The notes under the pieces were generated by a model, which had not been told where the DNA came from, did no database searches, and worked only from the letters and a program-made list of their open reading frames with translations. This document shows, one piece after another, positions 1 through 8,089 of a DNA stretch of 10,828 nt. Made by a program: the position numbers and the translations under genes. Numbering within the stretch: position 1 is the stretch's first letter; each line of letters begins with the position of its first letter. Source of the stretch: Bacteroidales bacterium (GTDB taxonomy: Bacteria; Bacteroidota; Bacteroidia; Bacteroidales; UBA3663); NCBI GenBank assembly GCA_016293065.1, contig JAEDEY010000071.1:1-10828 (forward strand). The letters run 5' to 3'.

Positions 1-1433
1 TGTCCCTTGTTGCTCTTTCGGCACTCATGCTCTCGTCATGTTGTGCCGAACCAGCTCCCAAGCAGCCTAAATATGTTTTTTATCTTATTCTCGATGGTTG
101 TGGTGTCAATACTATCAACTGTCAGGAGATGTATCAGGCAGAGTTACAAGGCAAGGTTGGCCGTGTGCCAACATGCATGAGTCAGTTTCCTGTCGTTGGA
201 GTAAGCTCTACCTATAGTGCTTCTAACGGAGTGACAGACTCTGCTGCATCAGGCACGGCTCTTGCTACAGGCATCAAGACCTATAATGGAGCAATCGGAA
301 TGGATACCGACTCCATTCCTGTCTATGGCATTGCGTCATGGGCAAAGGCCGCTGGCAAGTTGGTAGGTATTGGTTCGAGTGTCTGCATCAATCACGCCAC
401 TCCTGCTGCTCAGTATGCTCATCAGTATAGTCGTAACCTATATTATGAGATAGGTTTGGATTTGGCAGCATCGGGATACGATTTCTTTGGAGGTTCAGAT
501 TTCACTGTCGCTCGTGGGCTTAATTCAGACCGCACTCCTCTGCATGAGGTAGTAGCCGACTCTGGATATACAATAGCACGCGGCTGGGAAGATTATGCAT
601 CAAAGAAGGCTGATGCCGAAAAGCTGATTTTCTTCCAGCTGCAGGCCGATAGTGATATTGAACCACAGAATTTGCCTTATTGGATCGACCACCGCGAAGA
701 TCAGGTTACTATTGTCGATGTTGTCAAGGCTCAGATTGATTTCCTCTATTCTAAGGATAAAGACCGGAATGGTTTCTTCCTGATGAACGAAATAGGAGGA
801 AAGATTGACTATTCGTGCCATCCAAACGATGGAGCAACGGCATTCGCTGAGGTGGCTGCTGCCGACAGTGCTGTCAAGCTTTGTTACGACTTCTATCTGC
901 AGCATCCCGACGAGACACTCATCGTCATCACAGCCGATCATGAAACAGGTGGACTTACCGTAGGCAACCAGCGAGGACACTACTCACTCAGCCTCAAGTT
1001 ACTTGCCAACCAAAAGTGCAGCGATGCAGCATTTACCCGAAAGCTCCAGGCTTTGCGTAGCGAGACTCACAACAAGGTGACTTGGGAACAGGTAAAGGCT
1101 CTCCTGACTGAGAACTTCGGTTTCTATGATGCAGTTGAGATCGACCAACAAGAAGATATGATGCTCAAGGATGTCTATAAGCGTTCGTTTGTCGGAAAGA
1201 TGGCTAACGAAAAGAATCTCTATTACGAGAATGAACCAATGACAGGAACCGCCGTTCGTCTTCTCAACTCTAAAGCTGCTGTCGGTTGGACCACTACTTC
1301 CCATACCGCAGGACTTGTGCCTGTATTCGCAGTAGGAGTGGGAGCCGAGAAATTCTCGGGTTACAACGACAATGCTTCGATACCTCTCAAGATTGCCGAG
1401 GTGGCAGGTTATCCGATCAAACAACGGAAATAA
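1..1433 (+). CDS. Alkaline phosphatase, lipoprotein, 5' end missing (partial)
   Basis: Hydrolyses phosphate monoesters outside the cytoplasm, releasing phosphate. The reading frame is open to the left edge (codons from base 3), so the true start lies upstream. The visible N-terminus ends in a lipobox, LMLSSC, with the acylated Cys at bases 39-41, so the protein is probably membrane-anchored. Family signatures, numbering from the ATG at 27: LILDGCG with metal-binding D23; TDSAASGTA at 70-78 with nucleophile S72; GGKIDYSCHPND for the metal-site Asp and His; TADHETGG around base 930; and TSHTAG around base 1300 for a zinc His. About 470 residues is normal for the family. The usual EGGxID motif reads EIGGKID here, so the Glu sits one residue further from the Asp than normal. 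The gene stands alone, with a terminator 38 bases after the stop. The family call is firm; substrate preference is unknown. Confidence 0.93.
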   Translation, partial: SLVALSALMLSSCCAEPAPKQPKYVFYLILDGCGVNTINCQEMYQAELQGKVGRVPTCMSQFPVVGVSSTYSASNGVTDSAASGTALATGIKTYNGAIGMDTDSIPVYGIASWAKAAGKLVGIGSSVCINHATPAAQYAHQYSRNLYYEIGLDLAASGYDFFGGSDFTVARGLNSDRTPLHEVVADSGYTIARGWEDYASKKADAEKLIFFQLQADSDIEPQNLPYWIDHREDQVTIVDVVKAQIDFLYSKDKDRNGFFLMNEIGGKIDYSCHPNDGATAFAEVAAADSAVKLCYDFYLQHPDETLIVITADHETGGLTVGNQRGHYSLSLKLLANQKCSDAAFTRKLQALRSETHNKVTWEQVKALLTENFGFYDAVEIDQQEDMMLKDVYKRSFVGKMANEKNLYYENEPMTGTAVRLLNSKAAVGWTTTSHTAGLVPVFAVGVGAEKFSGYNDNASIPLKIAEVAGYPIKQRK

Positions 1434-1470
1434 GGTAAAATTTACTCGTCAATACTACTTTTTACTTTTT

Positions 1471-1505
1471 GGCATCAACAGTCATTTTGTTGATGCCATT
1501 TCTAT
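1471..1505 (+). terminator. Intrinsic terminator of the alkaline phosphatase gene
   Basis: A perfect 10-bp stem, GGCATCAACA (1471-1480) with TGTTGATGCC (1488-1497), encloses a 7-base loop and is followed by the T-rich stretch ATTTCTATTTCC. It lies 38 bases after the phosphatase stop codon. The T tract is interrupted, so termination may be incomplete. Confidence 0.75.
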
Positions 1506-1554
1506 TTCCTGTAATTAGTTACTGTAAGCACTACATTTATGTAAATATTTCTTT

Positions 1555-1636
1555 ATGCTTTCGTTTATGTAACCACAAATACTTTCGTTTTTGTTACATA
1601 TACTTTCATTTTACTATGTAACATATTTGAAAGTAT
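1555..1636 (+). repeat. Operator-like repeat array upstream of the GH5 promoter
   Basis: ATACTTTC occurs at 1579-1586 and 1600-1607, a one-base variant ATGCTTTC at 1555-1562, and the inverted form GAAAGTAT at 1629-1636. Interleaved with these, GTAAC or GTTAC recurs at 1569, 1593 and 1618, steps of 24 and 25 bases. The last two are arms of a perfect 9-bp inverted repeat, TGTTACATA (1592-1600) and TATGTAACA (1615-1623). The array ends at and overlaps the -33 box, where activator sites usually sit. That it binds a regulator is inferred. Confidence 0.55.
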
Positions 1637-1656
1637 TGGATAATGCAGTATCTTTG
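1626..1656 (+). promoter_or_regulatory. Bacteroidetes-type promoter of the GH5 gene
   Basis: TTTG at 1626-1629, a 19-base spacer, then TATCTTTG at 1649-1656 match the Bacteroidetes primary-sigma consensus (TTTG, 19-21 bases, TAnnTTTG) exactly. Transcription should begin near 1662-1664, giving a leader of about 210 bases before the ATG at 1873. Confidence 0.75.
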
Positions 1657-1771
1657 CATCAGAAAATTTGTTACATTACCTTTTTTGAATTTCTTAATTT
1701 GGGATTAGAAAGATGGAAATTTTGTTTGTTGATAATCATTTCACATTTTTATTACCATTATAATTATTTGT

Positions 1772-1817
1772 TTTCTTCTCTTGTTCAAGTACGAGTTTAC
1801 TTGAACGAGAGTGGAAA
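1772..1817 (+). promoter_or_regulatory. Long hairpin in the GH5 mRNA leader
   Basis: Bases 1778-1791 pair with 1798-1811 (14 pairs, one G-U) around the 6-base loop CGAGTT. Beyond one T-T mismatch, the helix continues for 5 more pairs (1772-1776 with 1813-1817). No T run follows directly, so it is not an ordinary terminator. It ends 55 bases before the start codon. It could be an RNA regulatory or stabilising element, or a DNA operator dyad; the sequence alone does not decide. Confidence 0.6.
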
Positions 1818-1872
1818 CGAATATTTAAGAATCTCTTTTCCTCACACTCGCAATTCAACAAACTGTTTTTAT

Positions 1873-3789
1873 ATGAAACATTATTTACTTCTTATTTGTT
1901 TATCTTTTTTCTTTTCTTCCCAAGCACAGATTCATAAATGGGGAGAAACCTCACGTCTTACGGTCGAAAACAACTATCTTGTAGATCCTGAAGGCAATCA
2001 AGTCATGCTTCATGGTGTCATGGATACACCGAGTCCTTATTTCTCTGGCTATCGTTTTACCGATGGTCATTGGATTAACGTCTATCAGGACGGCGATAAA
2101 TACATAGACAAATGTATCAATTACTTCGACAAGTTGTTTACAGCAGTGACCGACACCAAACAAGGTTCGTGGTGCAATGTCTTCCGCCTCCATCTCGACC
2201 CATGCTGGACCGACGACCCTAATGTCTCTGCCCAGGGCTTCAAGACATCGGGCGACAAGACCATCGACCCTAACGGCAACGAAGTAAGTGGCGAGGCTAA
2301 TATTCAGCACTTCTCGGAGACGCGACTTGTCAACTATCTCGACAAGCTCTATCTCAAGATTGCCGACAAGGCCAAGGCACATGGATTGTATGTCATAATG
2401 CGACCTCCAGGAGTCTGCCCTCGCAACATCAAGGTGGGCGACTACTATCAGAAGTATCTGCTCAGCGTGTGGGACAAAGTGACGAGCAATGCCTATGTCA
2501 AGGCCAATTCAGCTTGGCTCAGCATCGAGCTTGCCAACGAGCCTATCAGTGTGCTCGGTGCCGATGGCAAAGAGAGCAACAGTGCCCTCCACGATTACTT
2601 CCAGCCCATTGTCGATAAGATACGAGCCAATGGCTTCGATGGCATCATCTGGATACCTGGTGCAACATGGCAGCAGAACTATCGTCCATACGCCGAATAC
2701 CCAATCACCGACCCTATGTCGGCCGATGCTCCTCAGATTGGCTATGCCGTGCACTTCTATCCGGGCTGGTACAATACCTCCGACACCAAGACCGACACCA
2801 TCGCGTCGATCCGTTCGTTCCTCAGCAGCGTGCCAGTTGTCAAGACTTCGCCTGTCATGATCACCGAGGTCGATTGGAGTCCGGAGGATCCAAACGGCAC
2901 TCCTCACCAGAACGAAGTGGGAGAGTGGGTCAAGCCAAACTGTGGCACTTGGGCTACAGGCTCTACTTCGAAGTTCGGCAAGGGCTTCAAGGCCATCATC
3001 GACTACTTCGGAAACCTTGGCTGGACGCTCACCCATACGCATGACTATATTGACATTGATAAGTATCTGCAGACGGGCACACTCGTTCCTGCTTTCTCAA
3101 ACAAACTCAGCAACAATGCCTACGAGGCTTGTTCGGGTGCTTGCTTCAAGTGGTATCCTCAGTATGCCAGCAGCGTTCATCAGGCTCGCGTGTGGAACAA
3201 TGAGGAGGGTGACAGCGAGATGTTCCCACTCACGGCATTAGACTTTAATCCTTCTATCTGGGAGACTGGTTCGTTCGACCCTGAGACAGGCAAGCTCGTG
3301 ACTGGTCAGTACGGCTTTGGTGGCTGGCAATACGAGAAAGCACTCGACCTCAGTCCTTATCAGTATGTCGTTGTGCAGCTCAAGCAGCCTGCTCCCGACT
3401 CTGGTCAGTGGAGCGCATCGTTCCGCCTCTTCGGCCAAAATAACTATTGGAGCAGCCCTTACTCGACTCTATGCGGAGGCCAGTCGCTCATTGCTGTGCC
3501 TCTCCACGGACAGAAGAACGAAGACGGCTCAGCGTTTGATCCTTCGCATGTCTATATAGCCGGATTCTGGACTCTCGGTGGTGAAAACAACGCCATCTAC
3601 ATCGACAAGGTCTTTGTGAGCAACGATGGTGTAGGTCCTGTCCAGGGTATCGACTCAGTGATATTCGACAGCAGCCGCGACGATATCGAGATGTTCACTA
3701 TTGGTGGTCAACAAGTCAATAGCCCACAGCAAGGCCTTATGATAATCCGCAGCAAAGATGGCAAGACAAAGAAAGTCTTCATTCGCTGA
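1873..3789 (+). CDS. Secreted glycoside hydrolase family 5 (cellulase-type fold) with C-terminal module
   Basis: A retaining beta-glycanase that probably cuts a beta-linked plant polysaccharide outside the cell. The ATG at 1873 is chosen because it begins a clear signal peptide, MKHYLLLICLSFFFSSQA, with cleavage before Q19; the frame is open upstream to 1591, but that part covers the promoter. The protein has 638 residues. The catalytic barrel is roughly residues 25-440. It shows NEP at 222-224 (acid/base E223), HFY at 294-296, and ITEVDW at 330-335 (nucleophile E332), the usual GH5 order and spacing. A beta-rich module at about 455-585 resembles a carbohydrate-binding jelly roll but I cannot place it in a named family. 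The tail at 590-638 (IGGQQVNSPQQGLMIIRS followed by a basic end) looks like the Por/type IX sorting tails common in Prevotella. The subfamily and so the substrate (cellulose, mannan, xyloglucan) cannot be set from motifs. No SusC/SusD genes are in view. Confidence 0.88.
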   Translation: MKHYLLLICLSFFFSSQAQIHKWGETSRLTVENNYLVDPEGNQVMLHGVMDTPSPYFSGYRFTDGHWINVYQDGDKYIDKCINYFDKLFTAVTDTKQGSWCNVFRLHLDPCWTDDPNVSAQGFKTSGDKTIDPNGNEVSGEANIQHFSETRLVNYLDKLYLKIADKAKAHGLYVIMRPPGVCPRNIKVGDYYQKYLLSVWDKVTSNAYVKANSAWLSIELANEPISVLGADGKESNSALHDYFQPIVDKIRANGFDGIIWIPGATWQQNYRPYAEYPITDPMSADAPQIGYAVHFYPGWYNTSDTKTDTIASIRSFLSSVPVVKTSPVMITEVDWSPEDPNGTPHQNEVGEWVKPNCGTWATGSTSKFGKGFKAIIDYFGNLGWTLTHTHDYIDIDKYLQTGTLVPAFSNKLSNNAYEACSGACFKWYPQYASSVHQARVWNNEEGDSEMFPLTALDFNPSIWETGSFDPETGKLVTGQYGFGGWQYEKALDLSPYQYVVVQLKQPAPDSGQWSASFRLFGQNNYWSSPYSTLCGGQSLIAVPLHGQKNEDGSAFDPSHVYIAGFWTLGGENNAIYIDKVFVSNDGVGPVQGIDSVIFDSSRDDIEMFTIGGQQVNSPQQGLMIIRSKDGKTKKVFIR

Positions 3790-3810
3790 TCTGACTATCT
3801 TTCACATCAT

Positions 3811-3855
3811 AAACCAAGCCCTTCGAAGCATACTCTTCGAAGGGCTTGGTTTTTA
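3811..3855. terminator. Shared bidirectional terminator between convergent genes
   Basis: Bases 3811-3828 and 3835-3852 form a perfect 18-bp stem with a 6-base loop, beginning AAACCAAGCCC and ending GGGCTTGGTTT. T residues close the + strand side, and the opening AAA supplies U residues on the other strand. It starts 21 bases after the GH5 stop and ends 38 bases before the efflux pump's stop, so it can end both transcripts. Confidence 0.88.
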
Positions 3856-3890
3856 TCTTCACTTATAAAAATTGTTTGATTACATCCCTG

Positions 3891-5555
3891 TCAAGCCTTT
3901 GCCGGCTCAGCAACCTCTGGTTTCAGCTTTCGTTTTGTCCAAGGCACTGCCAATACAAGACCCGCACATATCACGCTGGCATAGAATGTCCATCCTGCCA
4001 TTTCCTTGACGGCAGTGAGCGTTGCCTGAACCTGGACCTTGCCCTTGACCGACATTGCAGCCATGTTTTCAGCCTCGGTCTCGCTCTTTCCCTGCATCTT
4101 CATGCCCATGATAGTTTGCTGGTACTGCTGGGTGGTGACATAATCGGTGCGGTCATATTCCTGTGCAAAGCGTGTGATGTAGTGCTGCTGGCGTTCCTGC
4201 AATACATTCGAGTATATTGCCGCACCAATGCCAGGAGCGATGATCATACGCACCGTGAGCATCACGCACACCCATGTTGACATATATCTGAGTGCCATTC
4301 GCTGGTTGGCATAAACGGCAATCACGGCATAGAGCATCATCATGCCAGCACCGCGTATGATGATAGGCCACTTCATGCGCGAGAGCAGTCCCTCGGTCTG
4401 AACCTCGAAATACATGAATAGGGCATAGGTGCCGAGGAGCAGGAATCCCAACGCAAAGATATACTTGAAGTGCCAGCCTGTCTTGCTGAAGAAGATAGCC
4501 GTGACCAGTCCGATGAAATATCCCACAAGCACCCAGTTGCCCAGTTCGTTGACCTGCAGGTTATCCATCTTCATGCCTATCGAGCAGAAGATATTGACAA
4601 ACATCTGACTCGAATTGAGCACCATCAGTCCGAAGAACAGGAGGATAGCACCCTGGACGCTCTTCAGTCGGAACACTCGAAGGATGAAATACGGATTTTC
4701 GCGGGTGTTTTCCTGCCAGATGAAGAGTCCGACGCAGGTGATGCATATCATCGTCGCCCATTGGATATTGGTCGAGTCATACCAGTCGAGCACCTTGCCA
4801 TAGACCATGATATAGATGAACGACAGGCACATCAGCGAGAAGACCGTCACATTACCGAATTTCGACCATGTGATAGGTATCTTGCCGTCGGGATATGGGT
4901 TGTAAGGCATGGTGACGAGGCAGATGAGAACTGCCAGACCCATGCCGAGGAACATGGCATAATAAACATATTGCCACTCATAATTATAGGCAAACCAAGC
5001 TGTAATCCATGTGCCAAGCTGACCTATAATCATAAAGATGAAATAGATCAGTGGCTGACTTGCAGTTTTCTCCCTGTCGAGCTTGTCCCAGCCCTCTTCA
5101 TCCTTTGGCTCGTTGCCAGGAGTAAGGTTGATGGTTGCCTCGATACCGAAGGCATATTTGATGAGGGTGAAGAGATTGCACATCAGCAAAGCCTGACGCA
5201 CGAATCCCATGACAAGGCTACAAAAGGCAAGGAGGTAGATGCTGTCGGTATAGGCACAGAAGAGACTCAACACCATCAAGATGCAGAAGCCAATGATGAG
5301 CATGAGCTTCTGTCGGCGGATACATACCAGCTGATAGAAGAACGGCGAGAAAGCCGCCATGCCCACCGATGTGGCAAAGCCCACGAAGGTGATGTGTTCC
5401 GATTGTATGCCCAATCCACCTATCGTCTCAGCCGAGTTGGCCGAATAGACACCACTCACGGTCATGATAGGGATGAAGAGCAGCAAGAGGAACACGATAC
5501 CCAGGGGTTTGGGCACCCAGTCGTAGAACGGAAAATTCTTTGGTAATACTTTCAT
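3891..5555 (-). CDS. EmrB-like MFS efflux transporter (DHA2 type, 14 helices)
   Basis: Inner-membrane drug/proton antiporter and energising part of a three-component pump. The 554-residue protein shows about 14 hydrophobic segments, from FLLLLFIPIMTVSGVYS near residue 22 to WTFYASVICAGLVLAVPW near 530, as in the DHA2 group. Between the last two segments is a hydrophilic loop of about 70 residues rich in Gln and Glu, as in EmrB, that could meet the adaptor. A polar, acidic insert of about 30 residues follows helix 4 (GNEPKDEEGWDKLDREK). The loop after helix 2, where MFS pumps normally have a G-x-L-x-D-R-x-G-R-R motif, reads QLVCIRRQKL, so motif A is degenerate. It is last in the operon, 27 bases after the adaptor gene, and ends near the shared terminator. 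The transporter class is firm; the exported compound is unknown. Confidence 0.88.
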   Translation of the reverse strand: MKVLPKNFPFYDWVPKPLGIVFLLLLFIPIMTVSGVYSANSAETIGGLGIQSEHITFVGFATSVGMAAFSPFFYQLVCIRRQKLMLIIGFCILMVLSLFCAYTDSIYLLAFCSLVMGFVRQALLMCNLFTLIKYAFGIEATINLTPGNEPKDEEGWDKLDREKTASQPLIYFIFMIIGQLGTWITAWFAYNYEWQYVYYAMFLGMGLAVLICLVTMPYNPYPDGKIPITWSKFGNVTVFSLMCLSFIYIMVYGKVLDWYDSTNIQWATMICITCVGLFIWQENTRENPYFILRVFRLKSVQGAILLFFGLMVLNSSQMFVNIFCSIGMKMDNLQVNELGNWVLVGYFIGLVTAIFFSKTGWHFKYIFALGFLLLGTYALFMYFEVQTEGLLSRMKWPIIIRGAGMMMLYAVIAVYANQRMALRYMSTWVCVMLTVRMIIAPGIGAAIYSNVLQERQQHYITRFAQEYDRTDYVTTQQYQQTIMGMKMQGKSETEAENMAAMSVKGKVQVQATLTAVKEMAGWTFYASVICAGLVLAVPWTKRKLKPEVAEPAKA

Positions 5556-5582
5556 CTAATTATTTTTCTTGCCCGACGAGCC

Positions 5583-6671
5583 TTACAGCTCAGCCTTTAC
5601 TATTACCATCATACCTGCAGCCAGACGGTCGTTGTCTTCCTTGCTCAGATCGACAAAGTCGATGCGCACCGGCACGCGCTGCTGGATCTTCACGAAATTA
5701 CCTGCCGAGTTGTCGGTTGGCACGAGCGAATACTTGGCTCCTGTGGCACCTGAGATGGCCGTCACTTCGCCCACAAACTCACGGTCGCTGATGGCATCGA
5801 CAGTCATTCGTACCTTCTGTCCGATATGGATATTCTCGATCTGAGTCTCCTTGTAGTTGGCAATCACCCACTTCTGGGTGTTTGGCATGATGTAGGTGAT
5901 GGTCTGGCCTGCATTGACCAGCTGACCCTCTTCGAGGGCACGTCGGCCGAGCTTGCCGTCGCATGGTGCTGTCACTACGCAGTACGAGAGGTTGAGCTTT
6001 GCCATCTCCAATGCTGCTGTCATGCGTTCGATGGCTGCCTCCGTGTTGGCCTTGCGTGTCTTCACCTCATGCACGCCCGACAGTGCCGCTTTCTTCTGCT
6101 TTTTCACGGCATCGAGCTTACGCTGGGTAGCAGCATATTCTGTCTCATACTGTTCGAGCTGGATTGGAGTAGCGGCATTGCGCTCCACAAGATTGCGGTA
6201 GCGAGCCACGTCCTTCTGCAGTTTCTCCAGGCGAATCTCGATCTCTGAAATGCTTGCGTCATATACCGATGCAGAGGTCTGAGTAGTGCTCATTGTTGCG
6301 TCGAGCACTTCTGCACCTGCCAATGCATCCTTGAGTGCAGCCTCAGCTTCCATCACGCGGATACGGTATTCGCGGTCGTCAAGCACAAGCAGCGTATCGC
6401 CCTTCTTGATGTCCTGGTGTTCGGTGAAGTAGATCTTCTTGATATAGCCCGATGCGCGGAGGTTGACAGGCGAGATATATTGCTCGATCTGTGCATCGTT
6501 GCTCGATTCGTTGCTGCGATAGTCGATGAGCATCATTATCATCTTCAGCACGCCATAGAGCACGAGTCCGATACCCACGATGCTCACTACCCATTGACGC
6601 ACTCTCTGCTTGTTGATTCTCTTGGTTTTCTTTTCGAGGACGATTCCCTCTTTATTGTTTTCCTGTGACAT
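5583..6671 (-). CDS. HlyD/EmrA-family periplasmic adaptor (membrane fusion protein)
   Basis: Links the MFS pump in the inner membrane to the outer membrane channel. The protein has 362 residues: a basic cytoplasmic N-terminus; one anchoring helix at about 27-48 (WVVSIVGIGLVLYGVLKMIM); the first half of a lipoyl-like domain at about 60-100, including SPVNLRASGYIKKI and GDTLLVLDD; a long Ala/Glu/Lys-rich coiled coil at about 104-235; the second lipoyl half with VVTAPCDGKLG; then a beta-barrel region and a short end. This is the EmrA order and a normal length. The gene begins at ATG 6671, 44 bases after the channel gene stop, and ends 27 bases before the pump gene, consistent with one operon. 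Assignment to the EmrA branch rests mainly on the adjacent DHA2 pump, since HlyD-family adaptors also serve other export systems. Confidence 0.9.
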   Translation of the reverse strand: MSQENNKEGIVLEKKTKRINKQRVRQWVVSIVGIGLVLYGVLKMIMMLIDYRSNESSNDAQIEQYISPVNLRASGYIKKIYFTEHQDIKKGDTLLVLDDREYRIRVMEAEAALKDALAGAEVLDATMSTTQTSASVYDASISEIEIRLEKLQKDVARYRNLVERNAATPIQLEQYETEYAATQRKLDAVKKQKKAALSGVHEVKTRKANTEAAIERMTAALEMAKLNLSYCVVTAPCDGKLGRRALEEGQLVNAGQTITYIMPNTQKWVIANYKETQIENIHIGQKVRMTVDAISDREFVGEVTAISGATGAKYSLVPTDNSAGNFVKIQQRVPVRIDFVDLSKEDNDRLAAGMMVIVKAEL

Positions 6672-6715
6672 GTTGTTTCTGTATTTTGTATTGTTTGTCT
6701 TCTTTATCTTCTATA

Positions 6716-8038
6716 TTAATATAAGAGTGTCTCCAGCTTCCCGGTATATTTCAGGATCTGCAGGTTCGACACCATGTATTCATAATGTGAAGTGAGATAC
6801 GAGTTCTGTGCTTCGCTCATGCTCATCTGGTCGGTCAATACCTCAACCATCGATACGATGCCTTCCTTGTATCTGTTGTAGGTCACGTCGTAGATGCTCT
6901 CGGCAAGCTTGTAGTTGTCGCGCTGGCGGTAATAGTTGCGCTGGTTGTTGGTGAGGTCCTTCACAGCGTTGGCATATTGCATCTGCATACCCTTCAGCGT
7001 GTTCTCGAATCCCAAGCGGGCTGTCTCGGCATCAATCTTTGCCTTGCGCACCTTCGAGCGTTTCTCGAAGCCGTCGAACACAGGCACTCGCAATGATATG
7101 CCTATACCGTTTGAGTTGTACCAATGGTTAGCCTCTGTGTCGTGGAACCAGTTCTTGAACTTATCCGAATACGCCGTGTACATCACGTTGCCCGTGAGAG
7201 CCAAGGTAGGCAGGTAGCCTTGCTTGGCGAGTCTTGTCTGCTGGTCGGCAAGTGTCACCTGCTGTTGCATGAGTTGCAGCTCATACATGTTCTCGTTCAG
7301 TCCCGACATATCGGCGGTTTCCACTTCATCTACGCTCTTGGCTGTCACCTCTATCTCTTCTTCGGCTGGATAGTCGAGTATATACTTCAGCATGTTATAC
7401 TGTTTTGATAGCATAGCCTGAGCGTTGGTCGATTGGATCTGGGTGCTTTCGATGCGCACGTTGATACGGTGCAGATCTACCTGAAGAGCCATCTGATTGT
7501 CGTGGAATGCCTGAGCGATGTCCTTTAGTTCCTCAAATCGCTTGATGTTGTCGTTGATGATGCCAATCTGCTCCTTGGTGTTCTGGATCAGATAGTAGAT
7601 GTTGGCAATCTGAATGATGAGGTCTTCGCGAGCCTTTTCATACGACAGCTCGTTCAGGCGAGCCACGGTGCGCGACAGTTCGACAGCAGTATAAGCCATC
7701 TGGCTGTAGAGTGGCATCTGTAGCTGGAGTCCGCCGGCGGCATTGAACTGCAGAGTCTGTGTCACGTTGTACTGCTTGCCGTATGCGCGGCCGTCGGTCA
7801 CCGATACCGGAGGGTCAAAATTGTCGTTGAAGCTGCCCACGAGGTTGATCTGAGGCAACAGCTTGGCACGATTCTCGCTGATGCTCTCCTTTGCTTTCCT
7901 GATCTCATTCTGTGACGAGCGGAGCGAAAGGTTGTTCTCGATTCCTATCTGCAGGCACTCCTTCAGCGAAAGTGTCTTCTGAGCCATCACCTGAAAGCTG
8001 AGTGCAAGCAGAGGTAGAGTGAATAGTAGTTTTTTCAT
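6716..8038 (-). CDS. TolC-family outer membrane efflux channel
   Basis: Outer membrane exit duct of the tripartite pump. I place the start at the ATG at 8038; a TTG three bases upstream is less likely. The resulting 440-residue protein begins with a signal peptide, MKKLLFTLPLLALSFQVMA, cut before QKTLSL. The mature N-terminus LSLKECLQIGIENNLSLRSS is the usual start of the first outer-membrane-efflux repeat. Long amphipathic helices rich in Gln, Asn, Glu and Lys follow, and a second repeat begins near IGISLRVPVFDGFEKRSKVRKA. The C-terminal region shows YRQRDNYKLAESIYDVTYNR and YKEGIVSMVEVL, typical of the family. The length is normal. It is the first gene of the operon, with a consensus promoter about 50 bases upstream. 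No regulator gene lies beside it in this window. Confidence 0.9.
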   Translation of the reverse strand: MKKLLFTLPLLALSFQVMAQKTLSLKECLQIGIENNLSLRSSQNEIRKAKESISENRAKLLPQINLVGSFNDNFDPPVSVTDGRAYGKQYNVTQTLQFNAAGGLQLQMPLYSQMAYTAVELSRTVARLNELSYEKAREDLIIQIANIYYLIQNTKEQIGIINDNIKRFEELKDIAQAFHDNQMALQVDLHRINVRIESTQIQSTNAQAMLSKQYNMLKYILDYPAEEEIEVTAKSVDEVETADMSGLNENMYELQLMQQQVTLADQQTRLAKQGYLPTLALTGNVMYTAYSDKFKNWFHDTEANHWYNSNGIGISLRVPVFDGFEKRSKVRKAKIDAETARLGFENTLKGMQMQYANAVKDLTNNQRNYYRQRDNYKLAESIYDVTYNRYKEGIVSMVEVLTDQMSMSEAQNSYLTSHYEYMVSNLQILKYTGKLETLLY

Positions 8039-8089
8039 CAATACATTATTTTTATAGTCTCTTTATAAATATTTTTCAAAAATCGACTG

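Larger units (their letters stand above)
1434..1872 (+). other. Long intergenic region with operator-like repeats, promoter and leader
   Basis: This 439-base AT-rich stretch holds, in order: the phosphatase terminator, repeated elements at 1555-1636, a consensus promoter at 1626-1656, and a transcribed leader of about 210 bases with a long hairpin at 1772-1817. The hydrolase reading frame stays open back to 1591. That part has no signal-peptide character and includes the promoter, so I treat it as non-coding. No other credible gene was found here. Confidence 0.7.

Noticed and set aside
1591..1872. N-terminal extension of the GH5 reading frame
   Set aside because: The extension would start at TTG within the repeat array and include the consensus promoter and leader hairpin. 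The ATG at 1873 begins a standard signal peptide.
3811..3852. Perfect inverted repeat considered as a mobile-element end or attachment site
   Set aside because: It sits exactly between two convergent gene ends with a short loop and a T run, which an intrinsic bidirectional terminator explains.
4470..5546. A 358-codon open frame on the + strand opposite the MFS pump gene
   Set aside because: Its protein is rich in His, Asp and Glu with no recognisable domain, a typical shadow of a GC-biased membrane protein gene. The opposite strand codes a complete transporter in an operon.
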